A stretch of 39,147 nt of DNA from Lachnospiraceae bacterium (GTDB lineage Bacteria; Bacillota; Clostridia; Lachnospirales; Lachnospiraceae), in assembly GCA_015057445.1 (NCBI GenBank), contig SVEI01000019.1, positions 1 through 39,147 of the forward strand, in the 5' to 3' direction. A program made the translations under genes and the position numbers. Shown here piece by piece: positions 31,432 through 39,147 of the stretch; position 1 is the stretch's first letter; every line of letters starts with the position of its first letter. A model generated the notes under the pieces. The model saw only the letters and a list, made by a program, of their open reading frames with translations, made no database searches and was not told where the DNA came from.

Positions 31432-31806
31432 ATGGCTAAATGGAGACCAATTTTTAAGATAGAGGGTGTGGTTGTACCTATACCAGATGAATACTCACAG
31501 AGCATAGAAGACCTTTCATCTGAAGATACAGGAAGAACATTAGATGGAAAGTTCCACAAAGATGTTATAGCTATCAAGAGCACGGTCCCGTTTAGCTGGT
31601 CAAAACTTGAGTGGAGTGTAGCAGCTAAATTGGCCAATGCTATAGATGGCAAATCAGTACTTAATGTGAGTTATATAGATGTTAGGAATCCTTATACGAA
31701 CACGTCTAAGGAAATATATGTAGGCAAGCGAGATTTTACACCTGTGCAATTTGATGATGATGGTAAGGTGTATTGGTCCGTAGCCTTTAGTGAGATTGAG
31801 ATATAA
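31432..31806 (+). CDS. Tail tip protein (DUF6711-like)
   Basis: 124 residues, AAAGGAGTG ribosome site. Beta-rich: VVVPIPDEYSQSIEDL, GRTLDGKFHKDVIAIKST, PYTNTSKEIYVGKRD. Similar short proteins lie between tape measure and tail tip genes in Clostridia phages and may act as a distal tail component. Confidence 0.65.
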   Translation: MAKWRPIFKIEGVVVPIPDEYSQSIEDLSSEDTGRTLDGKFHKDVIAIKSTVPFSWSKLEWSVAAKLANAIDGKSVLNVSYIDVRNPYTNTSKEIYVGKRDFTPVQFDDDGKVYWSVAFSEIEI

Positions 31807-31816
31807 GGGTGATGTA

Positions 31817-33958
31817 ATGAGAAACATTAGTAAAGAATTTAAAAGCTCGTATGGAACTACATATACAGTATCAATAACCCTCAAGAACGGAACTGTACTG
31901 GATGATATGACAAACAAGGATATATATACTTTATCACTGAAAGACTCATCCAGTTCAGACGCCACATTTGATATAGGTTATTGTGCTATCAGAGAGTTAA
32001 CATTGAAGTTGAATAACGAAGATGAGTCATTGTCTGAATATGACTTTGCTGGTGCCGTTGTAATTGTGGAAGCAGAAAAAAATATAAATGGATTAGTAGA
32101 GAATCCCAAACTCGGTAAGTATATAGTAGACCTTCCAGAGTTCAGTGGTACAACCATTATATTAAATTGTGTAGATTATATGGCTATGTTGGGTAAGACC
32201 ATAGATGATATATCGGGAACTACTGCTGCAACCATAGTTAACAGTATATGTACAAGATTTGGTATATCACTAGCAACTCAAAGATTTGCTGGATGGGATA
32301 CTGAAATAGACATACCCGATACAACAGAGATGTCATATATTATGCTACTTGGTTACATATGCCAGGCTACTTGTAATTATGCAAGAATGAACGATAAAGG
32401 ACAATTAGAGATTAAGTGGTATGACGTATCAGTTTTTGATTCGTTAGAACTGATAGATGGTGGAGATTTTTTAACTAATTTGCCAGAAAGTTATGATGGT
32501 GGAGACTTTGATACATATCAGACGGATTTGGCATATAGTGGTGGAGATTTTGAAGATATACCTTATCATCACATATATTCAAATCATAGCGAGAAAGTTA
32601 TAACTGAAGATGTAGTTATAACTGGAGTTAAGGTCAAGAATGAAGAAGTGGAATACCAACAAGGTGCTGATGGTTATGTATTGCTCATTGAGGACAATCC
32701 ATTGACGAAAGGCAAGGAAGAACAATTTGCAAAGCAGATAGGTTTAAGGTGTATTGGAATGAGATTTAGACCTTTCACAGTTACTACTAATTCTAATCTT
32801 CTTATTGAAGCTGGCGACCCTTGCATCATAACAGACCGAAAAGGCAGATCATATTATTCGTATGTAACAAGTACATCATTTGGTGTGGGCGCACAGCAGA
32901 CAGTGTCATGTGGAGCAGAAACACCAGTGATTAATGGTGTAGATTCGTTTTCTCTTGTAACAAAGGCAGTTATTAAAGCCAGACAAGAGACAGAACAGAG
33001 AATAACTGCATATGATGTGGCTGTTCAACAGCTTACAGAGTTGATGGCTAATTCCTTTGGAGTATATAAAACCGCAGAACCACAAGCTGATGGTTCAAGT
33101 ATATATTATATGCACAACAAGCCTACGTTAGATAAGTCCACTACTATATGGAAAATGACAGCTAATGCATTCGCAGTGTCTACAGATGGTGGAAAGTCTT
33201 GGAATGCTGGCTTTGACTCTTCCGGTAATGCAGTATTCAATATACTGAATGCCATAGGTATTAACGCAGACTGGATTAATGCTGGTACCTTGACAGGTAG
33301 GAAGATAAATAATGGCAATGGTACTTTCTCAGTGGATGAGAATGGAAATGTTGTATCTAATAGCTTTAAGTCTACGAATGCGGAGATTACAGGTGGTTCG
33401 CTGAATATAAACACTGCAAGTGATAATAGTGTAAAAAAGATAAGATTATCTTCAACTGCATACAGTAGTCATATGAGTCCTAATGCTATGGGAGTATCTT
33501 CAGCAAATGAAGATGCAGTAATGGGTTCTGGTGGATTGAGTGTGAGTAGTATATCAGGTTCAACACATACAACTGTTATTAATCTAAACAAAACAGGTGG
33601 ATTGCAGATGTCTACTTTGCCAATAATTTGCAAAAGTCTTTCTCAATCTTCAGATGCCAGACTTAAAAAAAATAGGAAGAATTTACAGACAAATAAGCTA
33701 TTTGACTTGATTAAACCAGTTCAGTATAAGTTCAAGAAGAAACTTGATAAGACTGGCAAATGGCATATGGGATTCTATGCACAGGACATTTTAAAGTCGA
33801 TGAAAGATGCAGGTATCGACCCAGAAGAATATGCCCTTGTGAATAAAGGAGAAAATGGTTACTACTCTATAAATTACACAGAGATGATTCCTATGCTTGT
33901 AGAGCAAGTGCAGGAATTAAAGAAAAGAATTGAGGTGTTAGAGAATGGCAATAATTAA
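31817..33958 (+). CDS. Tail tip/fibre protein with S74 chaperone domain
   Basis: 713 residues from the ATG at 31817 (AAGGGTGATG). The N-terminal two thirds resemble tail-associated proteins of siphophage baseplates. The end is an intramolecular chaperone of the S74 family: SSDARLKKN near residue 612 supplies the Ser-Lys pair that autocleaves, followed by FDLIKPVQYKFK, HMGFYAQDIL, YSINYTEMIPMLVEQVQELK. Such domains trimerise a fibre and then release. Probable receptor-contact structure. Confidence 0.85.
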   Translation: MRNISKEFKSSYGTTYTVSITLKNGTVLDDMTNKDIYTLSLKDSSSSDATFDIGYCAIRELTLKLNNEDESLSEYDFAGAVVIVEAEKNINGLVENPKLGKYIVDLPEFSGTTIILNCVDYMAMLGKTIDDISGTTAATIVNSICTRFGISLATQRFAGWDTEIDIPDTTEMSYIMLLGYICQATCNYARMNDKGQLEIKWYDVSVFDSLELIDGGDFLTNLPESYDGGDFDTYQTDLAYSGGDFEDIPYHHIYSNHSEKVITEDVVITGVKVKNEEVEYQQGADGYVLLIEDNPLTKGKEEQFAKQIGLRCIGMRFRPFTVTTNSNLLIEAGDPCIITDRKGRSYYSYVTSTSFGVGAQQTVSCGAETPVINGVDSFSLVTKAVIKARQETEQRITAYDVAVQQLTELMANSFGVYKTAEPQADGSSIYYMHNKPTLDKSTTIWKMTANAFAVSTDGGKSWNAGFDSSGNAVFNILNAIGINADWINAGTLTGRKINNGNGTFSVDENGNVVSNSFKSTNAEITGGSLNINTASDNSVKKIRLSSTAYSSHMSPNAMGVSSANEDAVMGSGGLSVSSISGSTHTTVINLNKTGGLQMSTLPIICKSLSQSSDARLKKNRKNLQTNKLFDLIKPVQYKFKKKLDKTGKWHMGFYAQDILKSMKDAGIDPEEYALVNKGENGYYSINYTEMIPMLVEQVQELKKRIEVLENGNN

Positions 33959-34817
33959 TGCACGTATGCAACAGAAGAGGGGGCCGTTGGCAAAGTTGGA
34001 TAAAGACCAGCTTTTGCCTGGTGAGTTTGCGATACCCACAGATAGTGATTCTATTTATGTTTGCCTTTCTGCTGGTCATGTGATAGAGATACCATCTAAG
34101 CAGGCAATGCAGGTATTGTTAGATACATTGAACGAGGTGGTGAAGAAAAGTGAGACCATAATCGAGGACTTTGAGGCATTAGAGGTAGAAAAGGCTGCTA
34201 TCAATGATAATGAGACATCCACAGTTACTACATATAGCTCTGAAAAGATTATGCAACTTATAGATGCTATTAATGAGTTTGTAATAAGTATAGTCGATGT
34301 ATTACCAACGGAGAATATAGATACTCACACTATATACTTTGTGCCAAAAGAAGAATCCGAGAATGATGTGTACGATGAATATATTTACATCAACAGTGCA
34401 TGGGAACATATAGGATCCACGGAGATAGATTTATCAGGCTATTGTACAAGCACACAGGTTGAGGAAATCAAGAGTGAGCTTCAGAATGATATAGATGATC
34501 TAAATAGTGATTTCGAAGGAATAGATATAAGTTCAGATGTATCAGTTATGGTTGGCGAGGTGGTTTTCCTCGATATAAAGAAGACAGGGAAATACATTGA
34601 TTTTAATTGTAGATTAAGTGGTGTAACTACTACTGCAGGCTTTAGAGGATTGATTAACCTTAATAAATATACTGCGGTAAATGTATCTGTTCTTGCAGCT
34701 TTTAATAATACGGCCAACAAGCCTATATACTGTATGGCAACGGATACTTATATTGCAATTAATGATACTGTTACTGATGCTACTATAACTGTTAATGGAC
34801 GATTTAGAATTATATAG
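33945..34817 (+). CDS. Tail fibre-like protein
   Basis: 290 residues, overlapping the previous gene by 14 bases; GAGGTG lies upstream. Begins with ARMQQKRGPLAKLDKDQLLPGEFAIPTDSDSI, a beta motif of phage fibre N-termini, then a coiled coil, an INSAWEHIGSTEIDLSGY segment and a beta-rich C-terminus. Likely a receptor-binding or fibre accessory protein. Confidence 0.75.
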   Translation: MAIINARMQQKRGPLAKLDKDQLLPGEFAIPTDSDSIYVCLSAGHVIEIPSKQAMQVLLDTLNEVVKKSETIIEDFEALEVEKAAINDNETSTVTTYSSEKIMQLIDAINEFVISIVDVLPTENIDTHTIYFVPKEESENDVYDEYIYINSAWEHIGSTEIDLSGYCTSTQVEEIKSELQNDIDDLNSDFEGIDISSDVSVMVGEVVFLDIKKTGKYIDFNCRLSGVTTTAGFRGLINLNKYTAVNVSVLAAFNNTANKPIYCMATDTYIAINDTVTDATITVNGRFRII

Positions 34818-34878
34818 AATTATATATAATTAAAGTCTTTATATAATGAAAAAACCAATAAGAAGGGAGAAATACTAT

Positions 34879-35094
34879 ATGAAAAATAACACATTTATAA
34901 GAAAGATATCATCTCGTAAGTTATGGCTTGCAGTAGCAAATTTTATAGCTATGCTTTTGGTATTCTTTGGACACTCCGAAGCAATTGCGACACAGGTTAG
35001 TGCTCTGATTATGGCTGGTGGTGGTGTGTTTGCTTATATCATAGCTGAGGGATGGGCAGATAGTAAAAACACAACTACCAAAGGAGAAGAATAA
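34879..35094 (+). CDS. Holin-like membrane protein
   Basis: 71 residues from the ATG at 34879 (AGAAGGGAGA); the upstream ATG at 34846 has no ribosome site. Two hydrophobic segments (LWLAVANFIAMLLVFFG, ALIMAGGGVFAYIIAEG) and a charged end. Directly precedes the lysis accessory and amidase genes, so a holin role is likely. Confidence 0.75.
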   Translation: MKNNTFIRKISSRKLWLAVANFIAMLLVFFGHSEAIATQVSALIMAGGGVFAYIIAEGWADSKNTTTKGEE

Positions 35095-35342
35095 TGACAG
35101 AAGGAATAATTATTGCAATTATAACAGGTGGTCTAGCTCTTTTGGGAACGATTATTAGTAATAATAAAAATAACAGAGATATACAAGCTAAGCTAGAGAC
35201 AGCACAGGCAGTACAGAATTGTAAAATAGACGAGCTTACTAGAGAAGTAAGAGAGCATAACAATTTTGCAAGGAGAATGCCAGTAGTTGAAAAAGAAATA
35301 GAAGTTATTAATCATAGAATAAAGGATTTGGAGGGTAAATAA
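35094..35342 (+). CDS. XhlA-like holin accessory protein
   Basis: 82 residues; start overlaps the holin stop by one base (TAATG). One N-terminal membrane segment (GIIIAIITGGLALLGTII) followed by a coiled coil (IDELTREVREHN ... IEVINHRIKDLE). The coil is at the other end relative to typical XhlA, so the assignment is by context. Confidence 0.65.
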   Translation: MTEGIIIAIITGGLALLGTIISNNKNNRDIQAKLETAQAVQNCKIDELTREVREHNNFARRMPVVEKEIEVINHRIKDLEGK

Positions 35343-35343
35343 T

Positions 35344-36159
35344 ATGAACATAATAGAAACTAACTTATCATTTGGTTCATTAAGCAAGAGAACTGAAACA
35401 ACAGAAATATACTGTCATCATGCAGCAACAAAAAAGTGTTCTGCAGAGCAGATTCACAGTTGGCATAAAGGATTTGGATGGCCTGGAATAGGATATCACT
35501 ATTTGGTTCGTAAAGATGGTTCTATAGAGAGGGGACGTCCGGAAGACACAGTAGGAGCACATGCATCTGGTCACAATTCCTATTCGATAGGAATTTGCTT
35601 TGAGGGAAACTTTGAGATTGAAGAGATGCCTGAAGCACAGAAGAAAGCAGGAAAAGAACTTATTGCATATCTTAAAGCCAAGTATAAGATTGACAAGGTA
35701 TTAAGGCATAGGGATGTTAATGCAACTGCTTGTCCAGGAAAGAACTTCCCATTTGAGGAAATATCATCAGCAGTAGTTGAAAACAATTTGGTACAATATA
35801 GAGCACACTTGCAGACTTACGATTGGCAGGATACCAAGAATGAAGGCCAAGTTGCAGGAACTACTGGCCAGGGAAAAAGTCTTGAAGCTTTTGTGATTAA
35901 TAGTGAAGTTATCAACTTCAGATACAAGGCGCACTTGCAGACGTTAGGAGATACCGAATGGGTAACTAATGGTCATGTAGTAGGTACCATGGGACTAGGT
36001 AAGCGTATTGAAGCAATATGGATAGATGCAGACAGGAATATCAGGTACAGAGTACACCAGCAGGGAGTTGGATGGACACCATGGGTGACTAATGGCAAGA
36101 TGGCAGGTTCTACCGGTCAGGGTAAACGTCTCGAAGCTATCCAGATAGAGGTTATCTAA
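35344..36159 (+). CDS. Endolysin: N-acetylmuramoyl-L-alanine amidase with ChW repeats
   Basis: 271 residues. Amidase_2/PGRP domain (about 1-145): CHHAA (zinc ligand H25 or H26), GIGYHYLVRKDGSIERGRP, and HRDVNATACPG with zinc ligands H122 and C130. Three ChW wall-binding repeats follow (about 150-185, 192-227, 233-270), each with GxGxG-like GQGKSLEA/GLGKRIEA/GQGKRLEA endings. Cuts the stem peptide from peptidoglycan at lysis. Last phage gene. Confidence 0.93.
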   Translation: MNIIETNLSFGSLSKRTETTEIYCHHAATKKCSAEQIHSWHKGFGWPGIGYHYLVRKDGSIERGRPEDTVGAHASGHNSYSIGICFEGNFEIEEMPEAQKKAGKELIAYLKAKYKIDKVLRHRDVNATACPGKNFPFEEISSAVVENNLVQYRAHLQTYDWQDTKNEGQVAGTTGQGKSLEAFVINSEVINFRYKAHLQTLGDTEWVTNGHVVGTMGLGKRIEAIWIDADRNIRYRVHQQGVGWTPWVTNGKMAGSTGQGKRLEAIQIEVI

Positions 36160-36165
36160 TATGTG

Positions 36166-36198
36166 AACGGGGTATCATTTTATAGTGCTACTCCGTTT
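36166..36198 (+). terminator. Late-operon terminator
   Basis: AACGGGGTA (36166-36174) pairs with TACTCCGTT (36189-36197) with one G-T. T run is weak. Just after the endolysin. Confidence 0.55.
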
Positions 36199-36205
36199 CC
36201 TGGGG

Positions 36206-36222
36206 GGGGCAAAAAGGGGGCA
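36206..36222 (+). promoter_or_regulatory. Paired arm-type repeats, right end
   Basis: GGGGCA at 36206-36211 and 36217-36222, an 11-bp period and the same orientation as the left pair at 878-894. About 105 bp from the right core. Also in this gene-free stretch (36160-36509) is a TTATGCT/AGCATAA hairpin at 36291-36309. Confidence 0.5.
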
Positions 36223-36326
36223 GAAATAATATAATAATACATTATGATTTAAAAGTGCTACCTTTCAAAAACCTAGGAAATACAAGGGTTTTATGCTGGT
36301 TTAGCATAAAATAGAATCGGTGATTT

Positions 36327-36352
36327 ATTCCGGTTCTGGGCATCTTTTTATG
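36327..36352 (+). repeat. Right attachment repeat (attR core)
   Basis: Exact 26-bp copy of 778-803. Here it is only the tRNA-Phe 3' tail without the rest of the gene, marking the right prophage end. Confidence 0.92.
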
Positions 36353-36360
36353 TCTAATTT

Positions 36361-36402
36361 TCCTTAGAAAGTAGATTATTCTATCTTTTTAAGGATTTTT
36401 TT
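36361..36402 (+). terminator. Original chromosomal terminator of the tRNA operon
   Basis: TCCTTA (36361-36366) pairs with TAAGGA (36390-36395), inner TAGA/TCTA, followed by TTTTTTT. In the uninfected chromosome it would follow tRNA-Phe by about 20 bases. Confidence 0.75.
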
Positions 36403-36509
36403 GTTATTATGAAAATATAAAAGGTATTTTAATGTTGTGAGTTAATGATATAAGTTTAAATTGATGAAAGAATTCAAGTGACAAAAAAATAATGAGATGG
36501 GGTGTTGCT

Positions 36510-37028
36510 ATGGATGAATTAAGAAATATATGCATAAGTTTTACAGAAACAAAAGAAAATTATAATAGAATGTTACGTGAACATCAGGAACTTAGAAAGA
36601 AATGTGACGTAAAGATTAAAGAAGAAATGAAATTACTTGTAACTAAGCTTGATGAAATTGCTTCTGCAGGTGGGATTCTTCTAGAATCCTTTCACCATTA
36701 TGGTGATATTATCAAATTTCCTATAGATTTATATGAGGATAGGGAAGATTGTATTATATTTGCATTTACTAGAGAAGAATATTTTATTTATTTAAATAAC
36801 GAAGAGAATATATTATATAAGTCTACTATAAGTATTGATGATTTACCTACTTCATGTTACGAGATATTGGTACTTAATAAAGATTTGGTGGTGGATAAAG
36901 CATCAGCTCAGATTAAAACATATTTTGAAAATGAAATCAAAAAGCTTAATGATAATATAAAGAGCGAAAAATCTTATTATGATATGTTAACTAGAAGCTT
37001 GTTTCCAGAGGAGAGTAATCAGCAATGA
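36510..37028 (+). CDS. Host protein, unknown
   Basis: 172 residues from the ATG at 36510 (GATGGGGTG). Coiled coil at both ends (ETKENYNRMLREHQELRK; NEIKKLNDNIKSEKSYYD) around a beta-rich centre (DCIIFAFTREEYFIYL). AT-rich. First chromosomal gene right of the prophage; forms a pair with the next gene. Confidence 0.6.
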   Translation: MDELRNICISFTETKENYNRMLREHQELRKKCDVKIKEEMKLLVTKLDEIASAGGILLESFHHYGDIIKFPIDLYEDREDCIIFAFTREEYFIYLNNEENILYKSTISIDDLPTSCYEILVLNKDLVVDKASAQIKTYFENEIKKLNDNIKSEKSYYDMLTRSLFPEESNQQ

Positions 37029-37294
37029 GTAAAAAAGTAATTTCAATCATTGTATGTGTTGTCAGTATTATCGCCATGATTATATATACTGTATTACAAT
37101 TAGTTGGGGAGTGGCGAGGTAATATATCTATATATGTTATTGGCATAATTGCACTTATTTTTTCTTTGTCAGAAATAATAAATCAAAAGAAAACTTCAAA
37201 CATAATGCATTTGATTGGGTTCATTTTGATAGTCTTGATTTTTATATTTGTTATTGGTGGGTGTATATTTTTATATTTATTTAATCAAAGTTAA
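37025..37294 (+). CDS. Small membrane protein, host
   Basis: 89 residues, overlapping the previous stop by 4 bases (ATGA). Three hydrophobic segments (about 4-24, 31-49, 60-85). Unknown role; probably co-expressed with the preceding gene. Confidence 0.6.
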   Translation: MSKKVISIIVCVVSIIAMIIYTVLQLVGEWRGNISIYVIGIIALIFSLSEIINQKKTSNIMHLIGFILIVLIFIFVIGGCIFLYLFNQS

Positions 37295-37303
37295 TTATGA
37301 GTG

Positions 37304-37338
37304 AAAAAAGGGAAGCTGGCGGAGGCTTCCCTTTTTTG
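37304..37338 (+). terminator. Terminator of the two-gene host unit
   Basis: AAAAAGGGAAGC pairs with GCTTCCCTTTTTT around a short G-rich loop, strong stem and T run. Confidence 0.85.
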
Positions 37339-37388
37339 TTGATAAATTATATCTTTAAATTTTTAGTTTGATCTGTGAATACTAAAAA

Positions 37389-37487
37389 TGACAAAAAAAC
37401 TTGTCAAAAAGTATTGACAACTATTCTTGTCATGTGTATACTGTGAATTGACAAGGAAAGTTGTCAAGATGAAAATGAAACTTGTCA
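37389..37487. promoter_or_regulatory. Four-site operator array TGACAA-N6-TTGTCA
   Basis: Perfect 18-bp sites at 37389-37406, 37415-37432 and 37449-37466, plus one with TGAAAA as left half at 37470-37487. One sits in the promoter spacer, one upstream of the -35 and two downstream of the start, as expected for a dimeric repressor. The regulator is not in the window. Confidence 0.75.
37414..37442 (+). promoter_or_regulatory. Promoter of the host membrane-protease operon
   Basis: TTGACA (37414-37419), 17-base spacer, TATACT (37437-37442). Overlaps two operator sites. Leader of about 105 nt before the first gene. Confidence 0.75.
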
Positions 37488-37554
37488 AACTATTATTCAA
37501 ATAATTAAAATACTAAAATCAATCAATTAAATATGAATGTGGAGGAGATGAGTT

Positions 37555-37746
37555 ATGGGAGTTTGGGCAGATTTTGGAATTAGTAGTGGAACAGGAATGT
37601 TGGTGCTTATTGCAATTTATTTTGTGATTAAGTGGGCTGTAAAGAATGGAATCAAGGAAGCTTATTCAGATATTACAGAAAAGAAGACAGCAGATGAAAT
37701 TGAAGAAGATAATGAGTATGATGAAGAACTAATGGAGGGGATATAG
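37555..37746 (+). CDS. DUF6019-like small membrane protein
   Basis: 63 residues, GGAGGAGATG ribosome site. Pattern ADFGISSGTGMLVLIAIYFV then a charged tail (DITEKKTADEIEEDNEYDEE). Resembles DUF6019 proteins of Lachnospiraceae (recalled, not searched). First gene of the operator-controlled operon. Confidence 0.65.
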   Translation: MGVWADFGISSGTGMLVLIAIYFVIKWAVKNGIKEAYSDITEKKTADEIEEDNEYDEELMEGI

Positions 37747-37949
37747 TGAAAGAAATATCAAGAAGAATAATACTAGGATTGATGCTACTAGTGGCATTAT
37801 TTATATGTGGAACCATTGTCTTAAAAATTTTTGATGTTATATTGCATATAGGATTTGATAATATTTTTTTTGAAGGTTTCAAGGTTGGTTTATTTGCAAC
37901 GGTAGTATTATTGATAGGAGCTTTTAGAAAGAATAAAACAAAAACATAG
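37746..37949 (+). CDS. Small two-span membrane protein
   Basis: 67 residues, GTG start overlapping the previous stop by one base. Two hydrophobic segments (ILGLMLLVALFICGTIVL; GLFATVVLLIGAF) and a basic end. Unknown. Confidence 0.6.
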   Translation: MKEISRRIILGLMLLVALFICGTIVLKIFDVILHIGFDNIFFEGFKVGLFATVVLLIGAFRKNKTKT

Positions 37950-37968
37950 ATAATCTAAGGAGAAATGT

Positions 37969-38580
37969 ATGCCACATATAAAATGGTTAGGAATAATTAA
38001 AGATGATTTAGGACAGTATCAAATGGGCGATTTACCGGTTGGGGCAAAGAAGGTAAATGTTCCAGAGGATATGGATGAGCTAATGATTAAAGCAATTCCC
38101 TTTCAGATTATAGCTACAGTGATAATTGTTGTATCGGTTTTTGTTAAGGTATCTATGACTAAGAAGCTTCCATTTGCGCCTGTATGGGTAGTTATAGGCT
38201 TTGTGCTAGGGTTTCTGGCGCTTATTATACATGAACTATTACATGCTATAGTGTTTCCAAAGAAAGCTACGGTGTATGTGGGGATATATCCAAAAAGCTT
38301 TGGTGCGGTAGCTCTTTCATCATATCCACTTAAAAGATGGAGATTTGTACTGATGTCTCTTTTGCCTATGGTGCTTGGGGTGGTACCTATATTATTATTC
38401 TGGATCTTACCACCAGAATATAAAGTGGCAAATGGGTTAATGCTGGGTATGGCTATGATGGGACTAACAAGTCCAGCGGTAGATATATACAATGTGTGCA
38501 AGGTGTTAGGGGAAACGCCAAGGGGATGCATATTACAGTTTCATGGGGACAACTTATATTATTATGATGAGAAATCATAA
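37969..38580 (+). CDS. DUF3267-like membrane metalloprotease
   Basis: 203 residues, AAGGAGAAA ribosome site. Four hydrophobic segments. HELLH (88-92) in a membrane helix is the zinc site of DUF3267-type putative zincins. Substrate unknown. Operon with small membrane proteins and a second HExxH protein suggests intramembrane proteolysis under the TGACAA operator. Confidence 0.75.
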   Translation: MPHIKWLGIIKDDLGQYQMGDLPVGAKKVNVPEDMDELMIKAIPFQIIATVIIVVSVFVKVSMTKKLPFAPVWVVIGFVLGFLALIIHELLHAIVFPKKATVYVGIYPKSFGAVALSSYPLKRWRFVLMSLLPMVLGVVPILLFWILPPEYKVANGLMLGMAMMGLTSPAVDIYNVCKVLGETPRGCILQFHGDNLYYYDEKS

Positions 38581-38619
38581 TCAAAAAACACCATCTAGGG
38601 GAACAAACAAGAAATCAAT

Positions 38620-39147
38620 ATGAATACAGATAAAAATAGAGATAATAATAGGAAAAAGAATAATATGAATACAGATAATAAAATAAAAAATAAATCAAAA
38701 AAGAATTCATCAGAAAAAATATTGCCAACATTATTATATATGGGATTTTGTGGCTTGGCAGGAGCCTTTGGGGGAATGGCTATGGTTAAGGTACTTCCTA
38801 AGGATGCACCTAATTGGCAGGAGTTTTTGGGAATCTTGCTTGTAATGATAGCATTTGTAGTAATACTTGTAATACAGATATTTATTCATGAAGTGGGACA
38901 TATGGTATGTGGATTAATGTCCGGGTATGAGTTTATTAGTATTCGTTTCTTTGGATTCATGATAATGAAGGAGAATGGAAAGCTGGTCAGAAAAAAACAT
39001 AGCATTGCAGGAACCGGTGGTCAGTGTATTATGATACCTCCTAGAACAGATGGTACAAGTCCAACTCAGCTATTTAATTGGGGAGGATGTATAGCAAATG
39101 TTATGGCTTCAGTTATAGCAATCCCATTTGCAATACTCTTTTGGGAT
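38620..39147 (+). CDS. M50-like site-2 protease, cut by window end
   Basis: 176 residues visible, frame open to the window end. Polar Asn/Lys-rich N-terminus, then membrane helices with HEVGH (90-94), the zinc site of M50/site-2 proteases. The start is uncertain: the ATG at 38620 has no clear ribosome site and a second ATG with GGAAAAAG upstream lies at 38665, both beginning MNTD. Likely acts with the preceding protease-like gene. Confidence 0.7.
   Translation, partial: MNTDKNRDNNRKKNNMNTDNKIKNKSKKNSSEKILPTLLYMGFCGLAGAFGGMAMVKVLPKDAPNWQEFLGILLVMIAFVVILVIQIFIHEVGHMVCGLMSGYEFISIRFFGFMIMKENGKLVRKKHSIAGTGGQCIMIPPRTDGTSPTQLFNWGGCIANVMASVIAIPFAILFWD

Overview
The window is an AT-rich Gram-positive chromosome segment that carries a complete-looking temperate siphophage inserted in a tRNA gene. 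Host type is inferred: the phage genes resemble prophage families known from Clostridia, and the lysin carries Clostridial hydrophobic-W (ChW) repeats. The family Lachnospiraceae is the most likely source; genus is not resolvable by eye.

Left chromosome (1-793): the 3' end of a 23S rRNA gene, no 5S gene behind it, then a promoter and a tRNA cluster Asp-Val-Thr-Tyr-fMet-Phe. The prophage (778-36352) sits in tRNA-Phe between 26-bp direct repeats. The left copy keeps the tRNA intact and the right copy is followed by what looks like the original tRNA-operon terminator. Paired GGGGCA direct repeats with an 11-bp period lie inside both ends and are likely integrase arm sites.

Lysogeny region (815-5123): a PemK/MazF-like protein, a candidate small RNA with a consensus promoter and terminator, the integrase, a membrane-anchored Mrr-type nuclease with an FtsK-gamma-like winged helix, a small ImmA-like protein with a degenerate HExxH motif, a CI-like repressor and a divergent Cro-like regulator. 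Five 13-bp CTACA-N3-TGTAG operators surround the switch. Early region (5124-16976): many small genes, a reverse-strand membrane protein with its own promoter and terminator, an AcrIIA9/PcfK-DUF7666-PcfJ module, a ParB-like HTH protein, an HUH replication initiator behind a palindromic origin-like segment, a VRR-NUC nuclease and ASCH-like proteins.

Early/late junction (16977-17622): a reverse-strand 60-residue hydrophobic protein whose mRNA 3' end is overlapped by an antisense promoter (candidate type I toxin-antitoxin locus), then an early terminator. Late region (17662-36159): terminase, portal, a minor capsid protein fused to an HExxH domain with candidate partner genes, a Cys-rich KTR gene flanked by terminators (moron), a tRNA-like element, scaffold, capsid, connectors, tail tube, chaperones, tape measure, distal tail, an S74-processed fibre, a second fibre-like protein, holin-like genes and an amidase.

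Right chromosome (36353-39147): two unknown small genes, then an operon of small membrane proteins and two HExxH membrane proteins (DUF3267-like and M50-like, the last cut by the window edge), with four TGACAA-N6-TTGTCA sites around its promoter.

Items most worth follow-up: the PemK-like gene with its adjacent RNA, the candidate type I toxin locus, the capsid-protease fusion, the repeated palindrome GTTGCACCGGTGCAAC, the tRNA-like element, and the host operator array.
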